A DNA stretch of 64,000 nucleotides from Duganella radicis (GCF_009720825.1 NZ_WNKY01000013.1:62001-126000); one strand, 5' to 3'. Shown: positions 8,405 to 17,820, numbered from the stretch's first letter. Notes: generated from the sequence alone by a model not told the origin. Numbers and translations: made by a program.

Positions 8405-9193
8405 TTAACGTGTCAGCGCGCGGCGCATGGCAAAGCTGATGCCATCGACCAGCGCCACCAGCAGCAGCATGGCGATGATGACGGTGGCGGCCAGCGGCAT
8501 CTGGAATAGCGACAGGTGGTACTTCAACATCTGACCCAGGCCGCCGGCGCCCACCACGCCCAGGATGGCGGCGGCGCGGATGTTGTTCTCCCAGCGGTAC
8601 AGGGTGTAGGACATCATCTGCGGCAGGGTTTGCGGCAGTGTGGCGTAGAAGAAGGCCGCGCCGGCGCTGGCCCCGTTGGTGCGCAGGGTTTGTTCCGGCA
8701 GCGGCGCGGCGTTTTCCAGCGAATCGGCAAACAGGCGGCCCAGCACACCGGCGGTGTGCGCGGCCAGCGCCAGCGTGCCGCCCAGCGGGCCAAGGCCGGC
8801 GGCGATCAGCATGATGGAGGCCCACACCAGTTCAGGAATCGAGCGCAGCACGTTGAGCAGCGCGCGCACGGCGGCGCGCGGCGCGGCGCCGAAACGGCCC
8901 GACGCCGGCAGCGAGAAGGCCAGGCCGAGGATCACGGCCAGCAGGGTGCCGAGGCCGGACATGGCCAGCGTTTCCAGCGTGGCCTGGAAGGTCTTGGTGA
9001 GGAAGGGCAGGCCGGTCTCCGGCGGCGCAAAGCCGGCCAGCAGTTCGAGGCTGCTGTTGATGGCTTCCACAGTGAAGAATTCGCGCCACTTCAATGGCAA
9101 CGCGGCGAAGCTGGCGACAATCAGCGCGGCCAGCATGGCCATCAGTACGATGATGGTCCAGTCGCGGCGCGGTGGCTTGGGCATAGGGTTCAT
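8405..9193 (-). CDS. ABC transporter permease, PhnE-like, of putative selenate importer
   Basis: This is a 262-residue integral inner-membrane protein with about six transmembrane segments. The permease-ATPase coupling region is visible near residues 170-220 (LRTNGASAGAAFFYATLPQT, then RAAAILGVVGAGGLGQML). Sequence type is that of phosphonate/phosphite PhnE permeases. It overlaps the upstream permease gene by four bases (ATGA), indicating translational coupling. Assigning selenate rather than phosphonate as substrate rests on the binding-protein gene of the same operon and on the selenium genes nearby. Confidence 0.85.
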   Translation of the reverse strand: MNPMPKPPRRDWTIIVLMAMLAALIVASFAALPLKWREFFTVEAINSSLELLAGFAPPETGLPFLTKTFQATLETLAMSGLGTLLAVILGLAFSLPASGRFGAAPRAAVRALLNVLRSIPELVWASIMLIAAGLGPLGGTLALAAHTAGVLGRLFADSLENAAPLPEQTLRTNGASAGAAFFYATLPQTLPQMMSYTLYRWENNIRAAAILGVVGAGGLGQMLKYHLSLFQMPLAATVIIAMLLLVALVDGISFAMRRALTR

Positions 9194-10116
9194 CCGAGGC
9201 GCCTCCGCAGGACTTTGGAGAACTGGTCGGCCAAGGCCACCAGTGCCACGAACACCAGTAGCATCGATGCGACTTCCGCGCCGTTGAGGGCTTTCAGCGA
9301 TTCATCCATGCGCTGGCCCAGGCCGCCGGCGCCGACAAAGCCCATCACCACCGAGCCGCGGATCGCGCACTCCCAGCGGTAGACGGTGTAGGACATCAGC
9401 TCCGACGCGGCTTCCGGCAGCACGCCGTACAGCAGCGCGGCCAGCCGCCCGCTGCCGTTGGCCAGCAGGGTGTCGCTGGCGTGGGCGTCTGACGATTCGA
9501 GGATTTCGGCGTAGACCTTGCCCAGCATGCCGCAGTAGGTGAGGGCGATCGCCAGCACGCCGGCGGTCGGCCCGAGGCCGACGATGCGTACGAACAGCAG
9601 CGCCCACACCAGTTCCGGCACGGAGCGCAGCAGTACCAGCAGCCAGCGCACCGCTTGCCGCAGCATGCGCGCGATGGGCCGCATGCGGCCGGTGCCGAGC
9701 GCGGAGATCGACAGTTGTTCGTTGATGATCAGCGTGGCGGGGATGGCCCCCAGCAGGGCCAGCGTCAGGCCTGCGGTGGCGATGGCCACGGTGTTCCAGG
9801 TTTCGCGCAGCAGCATCTCCAGGAACTCGGCGCTGTGCGCGGGCGTGAGGAAGTCGGCCAGGAAGCGGCCGGTGGCGGCCAGGCTTTGTTGGTCGAACAG
9901 TATCCACGGTTTGAATTCGGTGATCACCAGCGTGGGCCACAGGATCAGCAGCGCGACCGCGCACGCCAGCAGGCGGCCGCGCAGGGCGGGATCGCGGCGA
10001 ATGGCGGCGGCGTACCCGCCGGATGCACCGCGTGCGTCGCTCACACCTGGGGCGCCTTGCGTGGTACGGGCGTCGGGCGCGTCGCCGCCGCCGGGGGGAG
10101 GAAGCTGCGCCGCCAT
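9190..10116 (-). CDS. ABC transporter permease, PhnE-like, of putative selenate importer
   Basis: This is the second membrane subunit, 308 residues from the ATG at 10116, which overlaps the stop of the upstream ATPase gene as TAATG. An ATG three codons earlier is also in frame. After a Pro/Gly/Ala-rich cytosolic tail of about 45 residues there are about six transmembrane segments. The coupling region resembles that of its partner (LANGSGRLAALLYGVLPEAA, then RGSVVMGFVGAGGLGQRM). The two permeases are clearly paralogous and presumably form a heterodimeric channel. The long N-terminal tail is unusual for PhnE. Confidence 0.85.
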   Translation of the reverse strand: MAAQLPPPGGGDAPDARTTQGAPGVSDARGASGGYAAAIRRDPALRGRLLACAVALLILWPTLVITEFKPWILFDQQSLAATGRFLADFLTPAHSAEFLEMLLRETWNTVAIATAGLTLALLGAIPATLIINEQLSISALGTGRMRPIARMLRQAVRWLLVLLRSVPELVWALLFVRIVGLGPTAGVLAIALTYCGMLGKVYAEILESSDAHASDTLLANGSGRLAALLYGVLPEAASELMSYTVYRWECAIRGSVVMGFVGAGGLGQRMDESLKALNGAEVASMLLVFVALVALADQFSKVLRRRLG

Positions 10117-10934
10117 TACAGGCAAGCGCCCACGCCCAGCCTGACCGCCATGGCGTCGTCATGCTGCGGCTTGCTGGCGGCGGGTTGTTCGCCCTGATAC
10201 AGGGCGGCGATCATCTGCGGCGTGACCTGCTCGCGCGGCAGGTCGAATTCGATGCGGCCGTCGCGCAGGGCGACGATGCGCGGGAAGTGGCTCAGCGCCA
10301 GGTCCACCTGGTGCAGGCTGCAAATCAGCGTGGCCTTGCGCGCCGTGGCTTCTTCGCGCAGTGTGGTGAGAGTGAGTTCGGACAGCGCCGGATCGAGCGC
10401 CGACAGCGGCTCGTCCACCAGCAGCGCCCTGGCTGGCGACAGCAGCAGGCGCGCCAGTCCGCAGCGCTGGCGTTCACCGCCGGACAGGCGGTCGACGCGG
10501 GAATACAGTTTGTCACCGAGATGGAAGCGTGACAGCGCCTGCCACGCGGCTTCGGGGTCGGCGGGCTTGAACAGCGAGGCCAGCGCGCGCCACACACTCC
10601 ATTGCGGCAGGCGCGCGGCCAGCACCGCCGTCACCACGCGCTGGCGCGGCGGCAGTGGTGGCGTTTGCGGCGCCAGGAACAACTGCGCGCGCAGGCGGTG
10701 ACGCGCCGCTTCGCCCAGCGTCCACGGATCGGTATCGAAAGCGTGGAAGCTGCCTTCGGCCGGTTGGTGCGACAGGGACAGGGTCGCCAGCAAGGTAGTC
10801 TTGCCGGCGCCCGAAGGGCCGATCAGGGCCAGTTGCTCGCCCTGTTCCACGGTCAGGTTAATCGCTTGCAGCGCGGCCGACGACCGCGCGCCGAGGTGGC
10901 GCACGGTGAGGTTTTGCAGTTGGTAAGTCGGCAT
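10116..10934 (-). CDS. ABC transporter ATP-binding protein, PhnC-like
   Basis: This 272-residue ATPase has Walker A GPSGAGKTT near residue 39, signature LSGGERQRCGLARLL, Walker B ALLVDEPLSALD, and the switch His in SLHQVDLAL. It belongs to the phosphonate/phosphite group and is the natural partner of the two PhnE-like permeases. It starts 7 bases after the binding-protein gene and overlaps the next gene by one base, so it is firmly within the operon. The tail after residue 240 (EQPAASKPQHDDAM) is a non-conserved extension. Confidence 0.87.
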   Translation of the reverse strand: MPTYQLQNLTVRHLGARSSAALQAINLTVEQGEQLALIGPSGAGKTTLLATLSLSHQPAEGSFHAFDTDPWTLGEAARHRLRAQLFLAPQTPPLPPRQRVVTAVLAARLPQWSVWRALASLFKPADPEAAWQALSRFHLGDKLYSRVDRLSGGERQRCGLARLLLSPARALLVDEPLSALDPALSELTLTTLREEATARKATLICSLHQVDLALSHFPRIVALRDGRIEFDLPREQVTPQMIAALYQGEQPAASKPQHDDAMAVRLGVGACL

Positions 10935-10941
10935 TACGGGA

Positions 10942-11802
10942 TTACTTCAGCAGGCCGGCGTTCTTGGCTGCGGCTTCGATGTTCTTGTAGTTGTCGGCCT
11001 TGGTCAGGATGAACTTGACGGTGCGTTGCAGGTCCATGATGGCCTTGTCTTCCGGCTTGTTGATGTCCAGCGCGAGGAAGGCGTCGGTCAGCTTTTTCTT
11101 CAGATCCGCGTTCATGTCGCTGCGCACCGACCAGTTGTAGTCGTAGTAGCCGGGCGTGGTGTAGAACACGCGCACCACGGCTGGATCGACCTTCTTGGCT
11201 TCCACCAGCTTTTCCCACACCGAGATGTTCAGCGCGCCGGCATCGACCTTGCCGCCCGCAACGGCGGCCACGGTGGCGTCGTGCGCGCCGGAGAAGGCGA
11301 TGCGTTTCAGATCGGTGTCCGGATTGATCTTCGCTTGCAGCAGGTAGTAGCGCGGCATCAGGTGGCCCGAGGTGGAGCTCTCGGAGCCGAAGCTCAGGGT
11401 CTTGCCCTTGAGGTCATTCAGGCTGTTGATGCCCTTGTTGGTGGTGACGAACACCGAGCGGAATTTTTCGTCTTCGGCGCGCTGCACCAGCGGCGTGATC
11501 TGGCCCTTGCTGCGGTCGTTGGCCTGCACGAAGGTGAAGCCGCCGAACCAGACCATGTCCACCTTTTTGTTGATCAGGGCCTCCACCGAGGCGGCGTAGT
11601 CGGTCACCGGGGTGAACTCGACCTTCATGCCGATCTTCTTCTCCAGATATTCGCCCAGCGGCTTGAACTTGCGCTGCAATTCGGTCGGCGCTTCGTCCGG
11701 GATGGCGGACACGCGGAACACGTGGTCGGCCGATTGGGCGTGGGACCAGGAAGCGGCCAGCATCATGCCGGCGGCGAGAACGGATTTGAGGGAGATTTTC
11801 AT
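10942..11802 (-). CDS. Periplasmic substrate-binding protein, putative selenate/selenium oxyanion type
   Basis: This 286-residue PhnD-fold binding protein carries a Sec signal peptide (MKISLKSVLAAGMMLAASWS, then HAQSAD). The mature start FRVSAIPDEAPTELQRKFKP and the segment VDMVWFGGFTFVQA are the hallmarks I associate with the putative selenate-binding branch (NCBI family TIGR04553) rather than with true phosphonate-binding PhnD. It is the first gene of the operon and is divergent from egtD across 127 bp. The nearby senA-senB-selD genes give this assignment context. Phosphonate or another oxyanion remains possible because no transport data can be read from sequence, and no C-P lyase genes are present in the window. 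Confidence 0.75.
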   Translation of the reverse strand: MKISLKSVLAAGMMLAASWSHAQSADHVFRVSAIPDEAPTELQRKFKPLGEYLEKKIGMKVEFTPVTDYAASVEALINKKVDMVWFGGFTFVQANDRSKGQITPLVQRAEDEKFRSVFVTTNKGINSLNDLKGKTLSFGSESSTSGHLMPRYYLLQAKINPDTDLKRIAFSGAHDATVAAVAGGKVDAGALNISVWEKLVEAKKVDPAVVRVFYTTPGYYDYNWSVRSDMNADLKKKLTDAFLALDINKPEDKAIMDLQRTVKFILTKADNYKNIEAAAKNAGLLK

Positions 11803-11929
11803 TGTTGATTGCCCTTGAGTGTGAAAAGACGCACGGAACTTTTAGTACAGCGCTGCAAACTTGGATATTCAGCTATCATAGCAAAAATCACCTCTACCGA
11901 CGGTCCTCTGAATAAAGGCAGAGCATCTT

Positions 11930-12931
11930 ATGCATATGTCCCGCTCCCCGGCGATTCGTGTTGTGTCGCCTCTTGACAGCAGCACGCCGCCGCAGCAGAG
12001 GCCCGCCCATGGCAGCGCCGAGGTGGTCGCCGAAATCAGCGCCGGCCTGCTGGCCGCCAAGGCGCATACCTCGCCCAAATTCCTGTACGACGCCCTCGGC
12101 TCCAAATTGTTTGAAGCGATCTGCGAGCTGCCCGAGTATTATCCCACCCGCACCGAGGCCGCCATCTTCAAGGCCTATGGCGGCGACATGGCGCATGTCA
12201 TCGGCTCCGGCGCCACGCTGATCGATCTGGGGGCGGGCAATTGCGCCAAGGCGGCGTCGCTGTTCCCCTTGTTGCAACCGGCGCAGTACGTGCCGGTCGA
12301 TATTTCGCGCGACTTCCTGCTCGGCGCCGTGGCGCAATTGCAGCAGCGTTTCCCGCACATCGAGATGACCGCGCTGGGACTGGATTTTTCCAACGGCTTT
12401 GCGCTGCCGGACAGTGTGCATGCCGGGCGCCGCGTTTTCTTTTATCCCGGTTCCTCGATCGGCAATTTCTCGCCAACGCAGGCGGTGGACTTCCTGCGCG
12501 GGCTGCGCGCCAACGCGGGGCCGGACGGCGGACTGCTGATCGGCGTGGACCTGATCAAGGATCATGCGGTACTGGACGCGGCGTATGACGACGCGCTGGG
12601 CGTGACAGGTGCCTTTAATCTGAACATGCTGCGCCACCTGAACCACCTTGCGGGGGCGGATTTCGATGTCGAGCAGTGGAAGCATGTGGCGTTCTTCGAC
12701 TTCGAGCATAGCCGCATCGAGATGCATCTGGAAGCGCGCTGCCCGTTGACGGTGAACTGGCGCGGCGGCGAACGCGATTTCGCGCGCGGCGAACGCATAC
12801 ACACTGAAGACAGCTACAAGTACACGCGCCAGTCCTTCGTCAATCTGCTGGAGCGGGCTGGCTTTGCCACCACGCGCGTGTGGACCGATGACGATAACTG
12901 GTTCGCCGTCATTCACGCCCGGGTTATTTGA
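11930..12931 (+). CDS. egtD: L-histidine N-alpha-methyltransferase EgtD
   Basis: EgtD uses three S-adenosylmethionine molecules to convert histidine to hercynine, the betaine precursor of both ergothioneine and selenoneine. The 333-residue product has the family pattern: SPKFLYDALGSKLFEAICEL at 49-68 followed by EYYPTRTE, the SAM-binding loop LIDLGAGNCAKA at 97-108, and PGSSIGNFSP further on. The start at 11930 is supported by AAAGGCAG upstream, and a second ATG two codons in is possible. egtB begins two bases after its stop, so they are one transcript. The gene is divergent from the putative selenate importer. Confidence 0.93.
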   Translation: MHMSRSPAIRVVSPLDSSTPPQQRPAHGSAEVVAEISAGLLAAKAHTSPKFLYDALGSKLFEAICELPEYYPTRTEAAIFKAYGGDMAHVIGSGATLIDLGAGNCAKAASLFPLLQPAQYVPVDISRDFLLGAVAQLQQRFPHIEMTALGLDFSNGFALPDSVHAGRRVFFYPGSSIGNFSPTQAVDFLRGLRANAGPDGGLLIGVDLIKDHAVLDAAYDDALGVTGAFNLNMLRHLNHLAGADFDVEQWKHVAFFDFEHSRIEMHLEARCPLTVNWRGGERDFARGERIHTEDSYKYTRQSFVNLLERAGFATTRVWTDDDNWFAVIHARVI

Positions 12932-12933
12932 GG

Positions 12934-14157
12934 ATGATGAATCCATTACATGACCGCTACAAGGCCGTACGCAAACACACGCTGATGCTGAGCGAGCCGC
13001 TGTCCGACGAGGACTGCGGTGCGCAATCGATGCCGGATGCAAGTCCGATCAAATGGCATCTGGCGCATACCACTTGGTTCTTCGAGACGTTTATCCTGGA
13101 ACGCATGGAACAGGGTTTTGCGCCGTTCCATCCGGCGTTCCGGATTTTGTTCAACTCCTACTACAACGGCATTGGCGAAAAACATCCGCGCGCGCAGCGT
13201 GGTTTGTTGACGCGGCCTTCGATGGCGGAGGTGCGCGCGTATCGCGCCAACGTCGATGCACGCATGGCGCGGCTGCTGGCCGGCGTGCCGGATGCGGAAC
13301 TGGCGGCGCTGGTCACGCTGGGCATGCAGCACGAGCAGCAGCACCAGGAGTTGATGCTCACCGACGTCAAGCACTTGCTGGCGCAAAGCCTGCTGCGGCC
13401 TGCCTATCTTGATGTGCCGTTGGCGCCGGCCGCCGCCGCCGCTCCGCTGGAGTGGCTGGCGCTGGAGGGCGGACTGACCGGCATCGGCCATCGGGGCGAT
13501 GGCTTCTGCTTCGATAACGAACTGCCGCGCCACAAGCAGTATGTGGCGCCGTTTGCACTGGCTTCGCGGTTGGTAACGAATGGCGAGTATCTGGCCTTCA
13601 TCAACGCCGGTGGTTACGCCAATGCGGCGCTGTGGCTGGCCGAGGGCTGGGATTGGGTGCGCGTGCAGAACCTGCGCGCGCCGATTTATTGGTATCAGGA
13701 TGAGAAGGGCACGTGGCAGGAATTTACGCTGCATGGTGGCCAGCCGCTGGACCTGAACCGGCCGGTCACGCATATCTCGCTGTACGAGGCGGATGCATAC
13801 GCCCACTGGGCGGGCGCGCGCCTGCCGACCGAAGCGGAATGGGAGTACGCCGCCATCCACGCGCAGGCGGCCATCGAAACCGGCTCGCTGCATCCGGCCG
13901 GCGCCGGAGATGCGGCGGGGCTGCGGCAGATGTTCGGCCACTGCTGGCAGTGGACCAGCAGCAGCTACTCGCCGTATCCCGGCTTCGCGGCGGCGGAGGG
14001 CGCGCTGGGCGAGTACAACGGCAAGTTCATGTTGAACCAGTACGTGCTGCGTGGCTCGTCGAGTGCCACGCCGGAAGGCCATGCGCGCGCCAGTTACCGC
14101 AACTTTTTCCCGGCCAGCGCGCGCTGGCAATTCACCGGCATCCGCCTGGCGCGTTAG
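12934..14157 (+). CDS. egtB: Ergothioneine biosynthesis protein EgtB (hercynine oxygenase/sulfoxide synthase)
   Basis: EgtB is an iron enzyme that couples hercynine with cysteine or gamma-glutamylcysteine using O2. The 407-residue protein has an N-terminal DinB-like domain holding the three iron-binding histidines: His45 in WHLAHTTWFFE, and His133 and His137 in MQHEQQHQEL. The C-terminal half is a formylglycine-generating-enzyme-like domain (LPTEAEWEYA, FGHCWQWTSS, NQYVLRGSS). ATG at 12934 follows GAGG, and 12937 is equally possible. No egtC or egtE is nearby, so the C-S lyase step must be encoded elsewhere. SenA (20905-22098) is the diverged paralogue that uses selenium. Confidence 0.92.
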   Translation: MMNPLHDRYKAVRKHTLMLSEPLSDEDCGAQSMPDASPIKWHLAHTTWFFETFILERMEQGFAPFHPAFRILFNSYYNGIGEKHPRAQRGLLTRPSMAEVRAYRANVDARMARLLAGVPDAELAALVTLGMQHEQQHQELMLTDVKHLLAQSLLRPAYLDVPLAPAAAAAPLEWLALEGGLTGIGHRGDGFCFDNELPRHKQYVAPFALASRLVTNGEYLAFINAGGYANAALWLAEGWDWVRVQNLRAPIYWYQDEKGTWQEFTLHGGQPLDLNRPVTHISLYEADAYAHWAGARLPTEAEWEYAAIHAQAAIETGSLHPAGAGDAAGLRQMFGHCWQWTSSSYSPYPGFAAAEGALGEYNGKFMLNQYVLRGSSSATPEGHARASYRNFFPASARWQFTGIRLAR

Positions 14158-14246
14158 CGCATATGTGGCTCCGGCTGCGGAGAGGCCATGCAAAAATGTC
14201 CGGCGCCAGCAAGGCGTGACGCGCGGCTGCCGGCGCGTCCGGGCGT

Positions 14247-15794
14247 TCAGGCGCTGAGACGGAACTGGCTGACCACCTGATTCAACTCCCCGGCCTGGTC
14301 CTGCATGGTGGCGGTAGCGGCGGCGGCTTGCTCCACCAGCGCCGCGTTCTGCTGCGTGACCTGGTCCATCTGACTGATGGCGATATTGATTTGCTCAATG
14401 CCGCTGGTCTGTTCGTGATTGGCTTGCGTGATTTCGCCGACGATCTGCGTCACGCGGCGCACGCTGTCCTGCACCTCGTTCATGGTGCTGCCGGCCAGAT
14501 CGACCAGCTGCGCGCCGGCCGCCACCTTGTCGACCGAATCGTCGATCAGGGCCTTGATCTCCCTGGCGGCGGCGGCCGAGCGCTGCGCCAGCGTGCGCAC
14601 CTCGGTGGCCACCACGGCGAAGCCGCGTCCCTGTTCACCGGCGCGCGCCGCTTCCACCGCCGCGTTCAGCGCCAGAATATTGGTCTGGAAGGCGATGCCG
14701 TCGATGACGGTAATGATATCGACAATCTTGCGCGATGAGTCGTTGATGGCGTTCATGGTATCCACCACTTGCGCCACCACCGCGCCGCCGCGCTGTGCCA
14801 CTTCGGCGGCCGATTGCGCCAGCACGTTGGCCTGATGCGCATTGGCGGCGTTCTGCTTGACGGTGCTGGTGAGTTCCTCCATCGACGCCGCGGTTTCTTC
14901 CAGCGAGCTGGCTTGTTGTTCGGTGCGCGAAGACAGGTCCATATTCCCGCTGGCGATTTCCGCCGACGCCGTGTTGATCGCGCCGGTGCCGCTGCGCACC
15001 CGGCCGACGATGTTGGCGAGGCTGTTGTTCATCTGCCCCAGCGCTTGCAGCAGCTGGCCCATCTCGTCACGGTGCTTGCTGTCGATGTTGCGGGTCAGAT
15101 CGCCGGCGGCGACGGCGCGCGCCACTTGCAGCGCGGTGCCGATCGGCGCGGTGATGGAGTGCGTGACGCGCCACGCGAACGCCAGCCCCAGTCCCAGCGC
15201 CACCACGCCCAGCCAGGCCATGGTCTGGCGCGCCATCGAGATATCCTGCTTGACCAATTCGCCGTTCTGATTGACGGCGGTTTTCTGCATCTCGTTCAAT
15301 TCGCGCACGCTGGCTTGCAGTCTGGTGAGCTTGGGCAGCATGTCGGCGCGCAGATGGGCGAGGGCAGGGTCGCGTTGGCCGTCCGCCAGCATCTTGCCGA
15401 CTTGCGAGAAGGAGCCGACGTAGGCCTGGCGCTCGGCACGGATGCGCGCCAGCAGGGCCTTGCCTTCGCTGGTGACGAGCAGCTTGTCCAAGGTATCGAG
15501 CGCGTTGGTGATGGTCTTTTTGTTGGCGTCCATCTCGGCGCGAATCTGCTCGGTGCGCGCGGGCGTCTCGGTGGTGAACAGTTCCAGCGTGAGCGCGGAG
15601 TTGGCGCGGGTGGTGGTGCTGACGGTGGCCGCCGCTTCGGCTTTCACCCAGTCCTCGTCGATGATGGTGCGATTGAGGTTGTCGATGCTGCCGAGCCTTT
15701 GCAGGCCGATGGCGATCAACACGGCCATCAGGAGCAATACTACGCCGAAGCCCAGGCCGAGGCGGGCGCCTATTTTTAGATTTGAGAATTTCAT
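14247..15794 (-). CDS. Methyl-accepting chemotaxis protein
   Basis: This 515-residue inner-membrane chemoreceptor starts at 15794, where GGAA precedes the ATG and the product begins [17 protein letters not shown]. It has one transmembrane segment at about 10-30, a periplasmic four-helix-bundle sensor at about 33-180, a second membrane segment at about 190-210, a HAMP domain, and a long signalling coiled coil. The conserved hairpin tip [16 protein letters not shown] is intact, so coupling to CheA/CheW is expected. The C-terminus (VSQFRLSA) lacks a CheR-binding pentapeptide. The ligand is unknown. It stands between egtB and leuA and is convergent with egtB. Confidence 0.93.
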   Translation of the reverse strand: MKFSNLKIGARLGLGFGVVLLLMAVLIAIGLQRLGSIDNLNRTIIDEDWVKAEAAATVSTTTRANSALTLELFTTETPARTEQIRAEMDANKKTITNALDTLDKLLVTSEGKALLARIRAERQAYVGSFSQVGKMLADGQRDPALAHLRADMLPKLTRLQASVRELNEMQKTAVNQNGELVKQDISMARQTMAWLGVVALGLGLAFAWRVTHSITAPIGTALQVARAVAAGDLTRNIDSKHRDEMGQLLQALGQMNNSLANIVGRVRSGTGAINTASAEIASGNMDLSSRTEQQASSLEETAASMEELTSTVKQNAANAHQANVLAQSAAEVAQRGGAVVAQVVDTMNAINDSSRKIVDIITVIDGIAFQTNILALNAAVEAARAGEQGRGFAVVATEVRTLAQRSAAAAREIKALIDDSVDKVAAGAQLVDLAGSTMNEVQDSVRRVTQIVGEITQANHEQTSGIEQINIAISQMDQVTQQNAALVEQAAAATATMQDQAGELNQVVSQFRLSA

Positions 15795-15875
15795 ACGGGT
15801 TCCGTTTTGGACAAACGTCAAACCAGTATAGCGATTAATGCTGCACTGCGGGATGGGACTTCCGAGGGATGTTGT

Positions 15876-15901
15876 GCGGACGGGACGAATATCCCGTCCG
15901 C
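15876..15901. terminator. Hairpin downstream of leuA
   Basis: Perfect 10-base arms GCGGACGGGA and TCCCGTCCGC flank a 6-base loop, 11 bases past the leuA stop. On the leuA strand no T-run follows. It probably marks the 3' end of the leu transcript, by termination or stabilisation. Confidence 0.45.
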
Positions 15902-15912
15902 AGGGTTGGCTT

Positions 15913-17607
15913 TTAAGCTGCTACTTTGCCTTGTGCCTGGGCCGTGTCAGTGCGCGCCAGCTGGCGATTGATGGCGCTCAGCACGGCCTTGAACGACGCG
16001 GTCAGGATGTTGCTGTCGGTGGCCGCGCCGAACAAGGTCGGGCCGTTGGCCAGGCGCAGTTCAACATAGCAGGCCGCCTTGGCGTTGGCGCCCGAGCCGA
16101 TCGAGTGCTCGTGGTAGTCCATCAGTTTGATGTCCAGGCCCAGTGCGTCGACGAAGGCGTCGATCGGACCGTTGCCGCCGCCTTGCAGCGCCAATGGCGC
16201 GCCGCGATGCATCAGGGCGATATCGATCTGCACCGGCTCGTCGCTGCTGGTGTCTTCCACCATTTTGTGCGACTGGTAGGCGTACGGCGCGTTCTGCTCG
16301 AAGTACTCTTTGCTGAAGATGTTGTAGATGCCTTCGGCAGTGATTTCAAGGCCGGTCTGGTCGGCCACTTGCTGCACCGCGCGGCTGAACTCAATTTGCA
16401 GGCGGCGTGGCAGCACCAGGCCGTAATCCTGTTCGAGCAGGTAGGACATGCCGCCCTTGCCCGACTGGCTGTTGACGCGGATGACGGCGTCGTAGCTGCG
16501 GCCCAGGTCTTGCGGATCGATCGGCAGGTAAGGGATCTCCCAGATCGCGCCGGCTTCCTGCTTGGCGAAGCCTTTCTTGATCGCGTCCTGGTGCGAGCCG
16601 GAGAAGGCGGTGAATACCAGGTCGCCCACGTATGGGTGACGTGGATGCACTGGCAGCTGATTGCATTCTTCAACCACTTTGCGCACTTCGTCGATGTCGG
16701 AGAAGTCCAGGCCTGGGTGTACGCCTTGCGTGTACAGGTTCAGTGCGAGGGTCACCAGATCGACGTTGCCGGTGCGTTCGCCATTGCCGAACAAGCAGCC
16801 TTCCACACGGTCGGCGCCGGCCATCACGGCCAGTTCGGCCGAGGCGACGGCGGTGCCGCGATCGTTGTGCGGGTGGACCGAGATGATCAGCGAATCGCGG
16901 CGGGTCAGCTTGCGCGACATCCATTCGATCTGGTCGGCGTAGACGTTAGGAGTGCTGCATTCCACGGTCGATGGCAGATTGATGATCATCTTCTTGTTCG
17001 GGGTCGGCTCAAAGATGGCGATGACGGCGTCGCAGATATGCTTGGAGAAGTCCAGCTCCGTGGTGGAGAAGGATTCCGGGGTGTACTCGTAGCCCCAGTC
17101 GGTGTCCGGATGCTGCTTGGTCAGTTCCTTCACCAGCCTGGCGCCGGTGGTGGCGATGTTGGTGATCTCTTCACGCGACATGCCGAACACCACTTTGCGG
17201 AACACCGGCGCCACCGAGTTATACAGGTGGACGATGGCGCGCTTGGCGCCGACACAGGATTCCACGGTGCGGCGGATCAGCTCATCGCGCGACTGGGTCA
17301 GCACGATGATGGTGACGTCGTCCGGAATGCGCTTCTCTTCAATCAGCTTGCGCACGAAATCGAAGTCGGTTTGCGAGGCCGATGGGAAGCCCACTTCGAT
17401 TTCCTTCAGGCCGATCTTGATGAGCAGGTCGAACATGCGCAGCTTTTTCTCGATGCTCATCGGCTCGATCAGCGCCTGGTTACCGTCGCGCAGGTCGGTG
17501 CTCATCCAGATCGGCGGTTTGGCGATGACGGCGTTCGGCCAGGTACGGTCGGTGAGTTGGACGGCGGGGAAGGCGCGGTATTTGGTCGAAGGGTTCTGCA
17601 ACATCAT
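15913..17607 (-). CDS. leuA: 2-isopropylmalate synthase LeuA (long form)
   Basis: LeuA condenses acetyl-CoA with 2-oxoisovalerate in the first committed step of leucine synthesis. The 564-residue protein is the long form also found in actinobacteria and fungi. The catalytic TIM barrel starts with [11 protein letters not shown] at about 36-46 and carries the metal-binding histidines in [10 protein letters not shown]. The C-terminal leucine-binding regulatory domain covers about 430-560 ([12 protein letters not shown]). The start at 17607 is fixed by AGGAGCATTACC just upstream, and the next codon is also ATG. A leucine-rich leader peptide and a pairing RNA element lie immediately upstream, so attenuation by leucine supply is likely, in addition to feedback inhibition. 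Confidence 0.95.
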   Translation of the reverse strand: MMLQNPSTKYRAFPAVQLTDRTWPNAVIAKPPIWMSTDLRDGNQALIEPMSIEKKLRMFDLLIKIGLKEIEVGFPSASQTDFDFVRKLIEEKRIPDDVTIIVLTQSRDELIRRTVESCVGAKRAIVHLYNSVAPVFRKVVFGMSREEITNIATTGARLVKELTKQHPDTDWGYEYTPESFSTTELDFSKHICDAVIAIFEPTPNKKMIINLPSTVECSTPNVYADQIEWMSRKLTRRDSLIISVHPHNDRGTAVASAELAVMAGADRVEGCLFGNGERTGNVDLVTLALNLYTQGVHPGLDFSDIDEVRKVVEECNQLPVHPRHPYVGDLVFTAFSGSHQDAIKKGFAKQEAGAIWEIPYLPIDPQDLGRSYDAVIRVNSQSGKGGMSYLLEQDYGLVLPRRLQIEFSRAVQQVADQTGLEITAEGIYNIFSKEYFEQNAPYAYQSHKMVEDTSSDEPVQIDIALMHRGAPLALQGGGNGPIDAFVDALGLDIKLMDYHEHSIGSGANAKAACYVELRLANGPTLFGAATDSNILTASFKAVLSAINRQLARTDTAQAQGKVAA

Positions 17608-17650
17608 GGTAATGCTCCTGGATTCTGAATTTTTAGATGCCGGCGTGGGT

Positions 17651-17745
17651 GTGCTGGCGCTACTGTGGCGGAGGGGCTGCCGTGCTACCACGGGGCGCTA
17701 GGCGCGGCAACCGATCGGTAGTTTTAGCAGTAGCGTCGACAGCAC
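17651..17745 (-). promoter_or_regulatory. Candidate leucine attenuator structure upstream of leuA
   Basis: On the leuA strand, the leader-peptide segment at 17745-17728 (GTGCTG, TCGA, CGCTACTG) can pair with the post-leader segment at 17665-17651 (CAGTAGCG, C, CAGCAC). The stem has 8 plus 6 base pairs and only a small internal bulge. A ribosome stalled on the clustered Leu codons would cover the first segment and free the second. A small alternative hairpin (CCGTG, GTAG, CACGG) lies just after the leader stop. No obvious T-tract was found, so the switch may act on translation or through Rho. The mechanism is inferred. Confidence 0.55.
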
Positions 17746-17820
17746 ACGTGCGCCAGCCGGCAGCGCGAACGAATCGCCGGTGCGGGATGGAGCATGGATG
17801 GCCGTAGTCATGGTGAGCAT
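17698..17820 (-). CDS. leuA leader peptide (40 residues, leucine-rich)
   Basis: A short frame is preceded by AGGAAAG eight bases before its ATG and ends with TAG 90 bases before leuA. The 40-residue product ends with VLSTLLLKLPIGCRA. Leucine codons fall at positions 27, 30, 31, 32 and 34, and three of these (30, 32, 34) are CTA, normally the scarcest Leu codon in a high-GC genome. That clustering is the signature of a leucine-responsive leader peptide. The Leu codons overlap an RNA segment that can pair with sequence just upstream of leuA. A second in-frame ATG at 17811 would give 37 residues. Confidence 0.75.
   Translation of the reverse strand: MLTMTTAIHAPSRTGDSFALPAGARVLSTLLLKLPIGCRA

Noticed and set aside
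7716..11802. Naming the importer phnC/phnD/phnE for phosphonate uptake.
   Set aside because: The binding-protein sequence type and the nearby selenium genes fit a selenium oxyanion better, and no C-P lyase or phosphonatase gene is in the window. Gene symbols were therefore withheld.
12946..14193. Long open frame antisense to egtB (and similar antisense frames opposite other genes).
   Set aside because: In high-GC DNA, antisense frames stay open by codon bias. The predicted products are rich in Arg, His, Ala and Gln, have no recognisable domain, and lie over clear sense genes.
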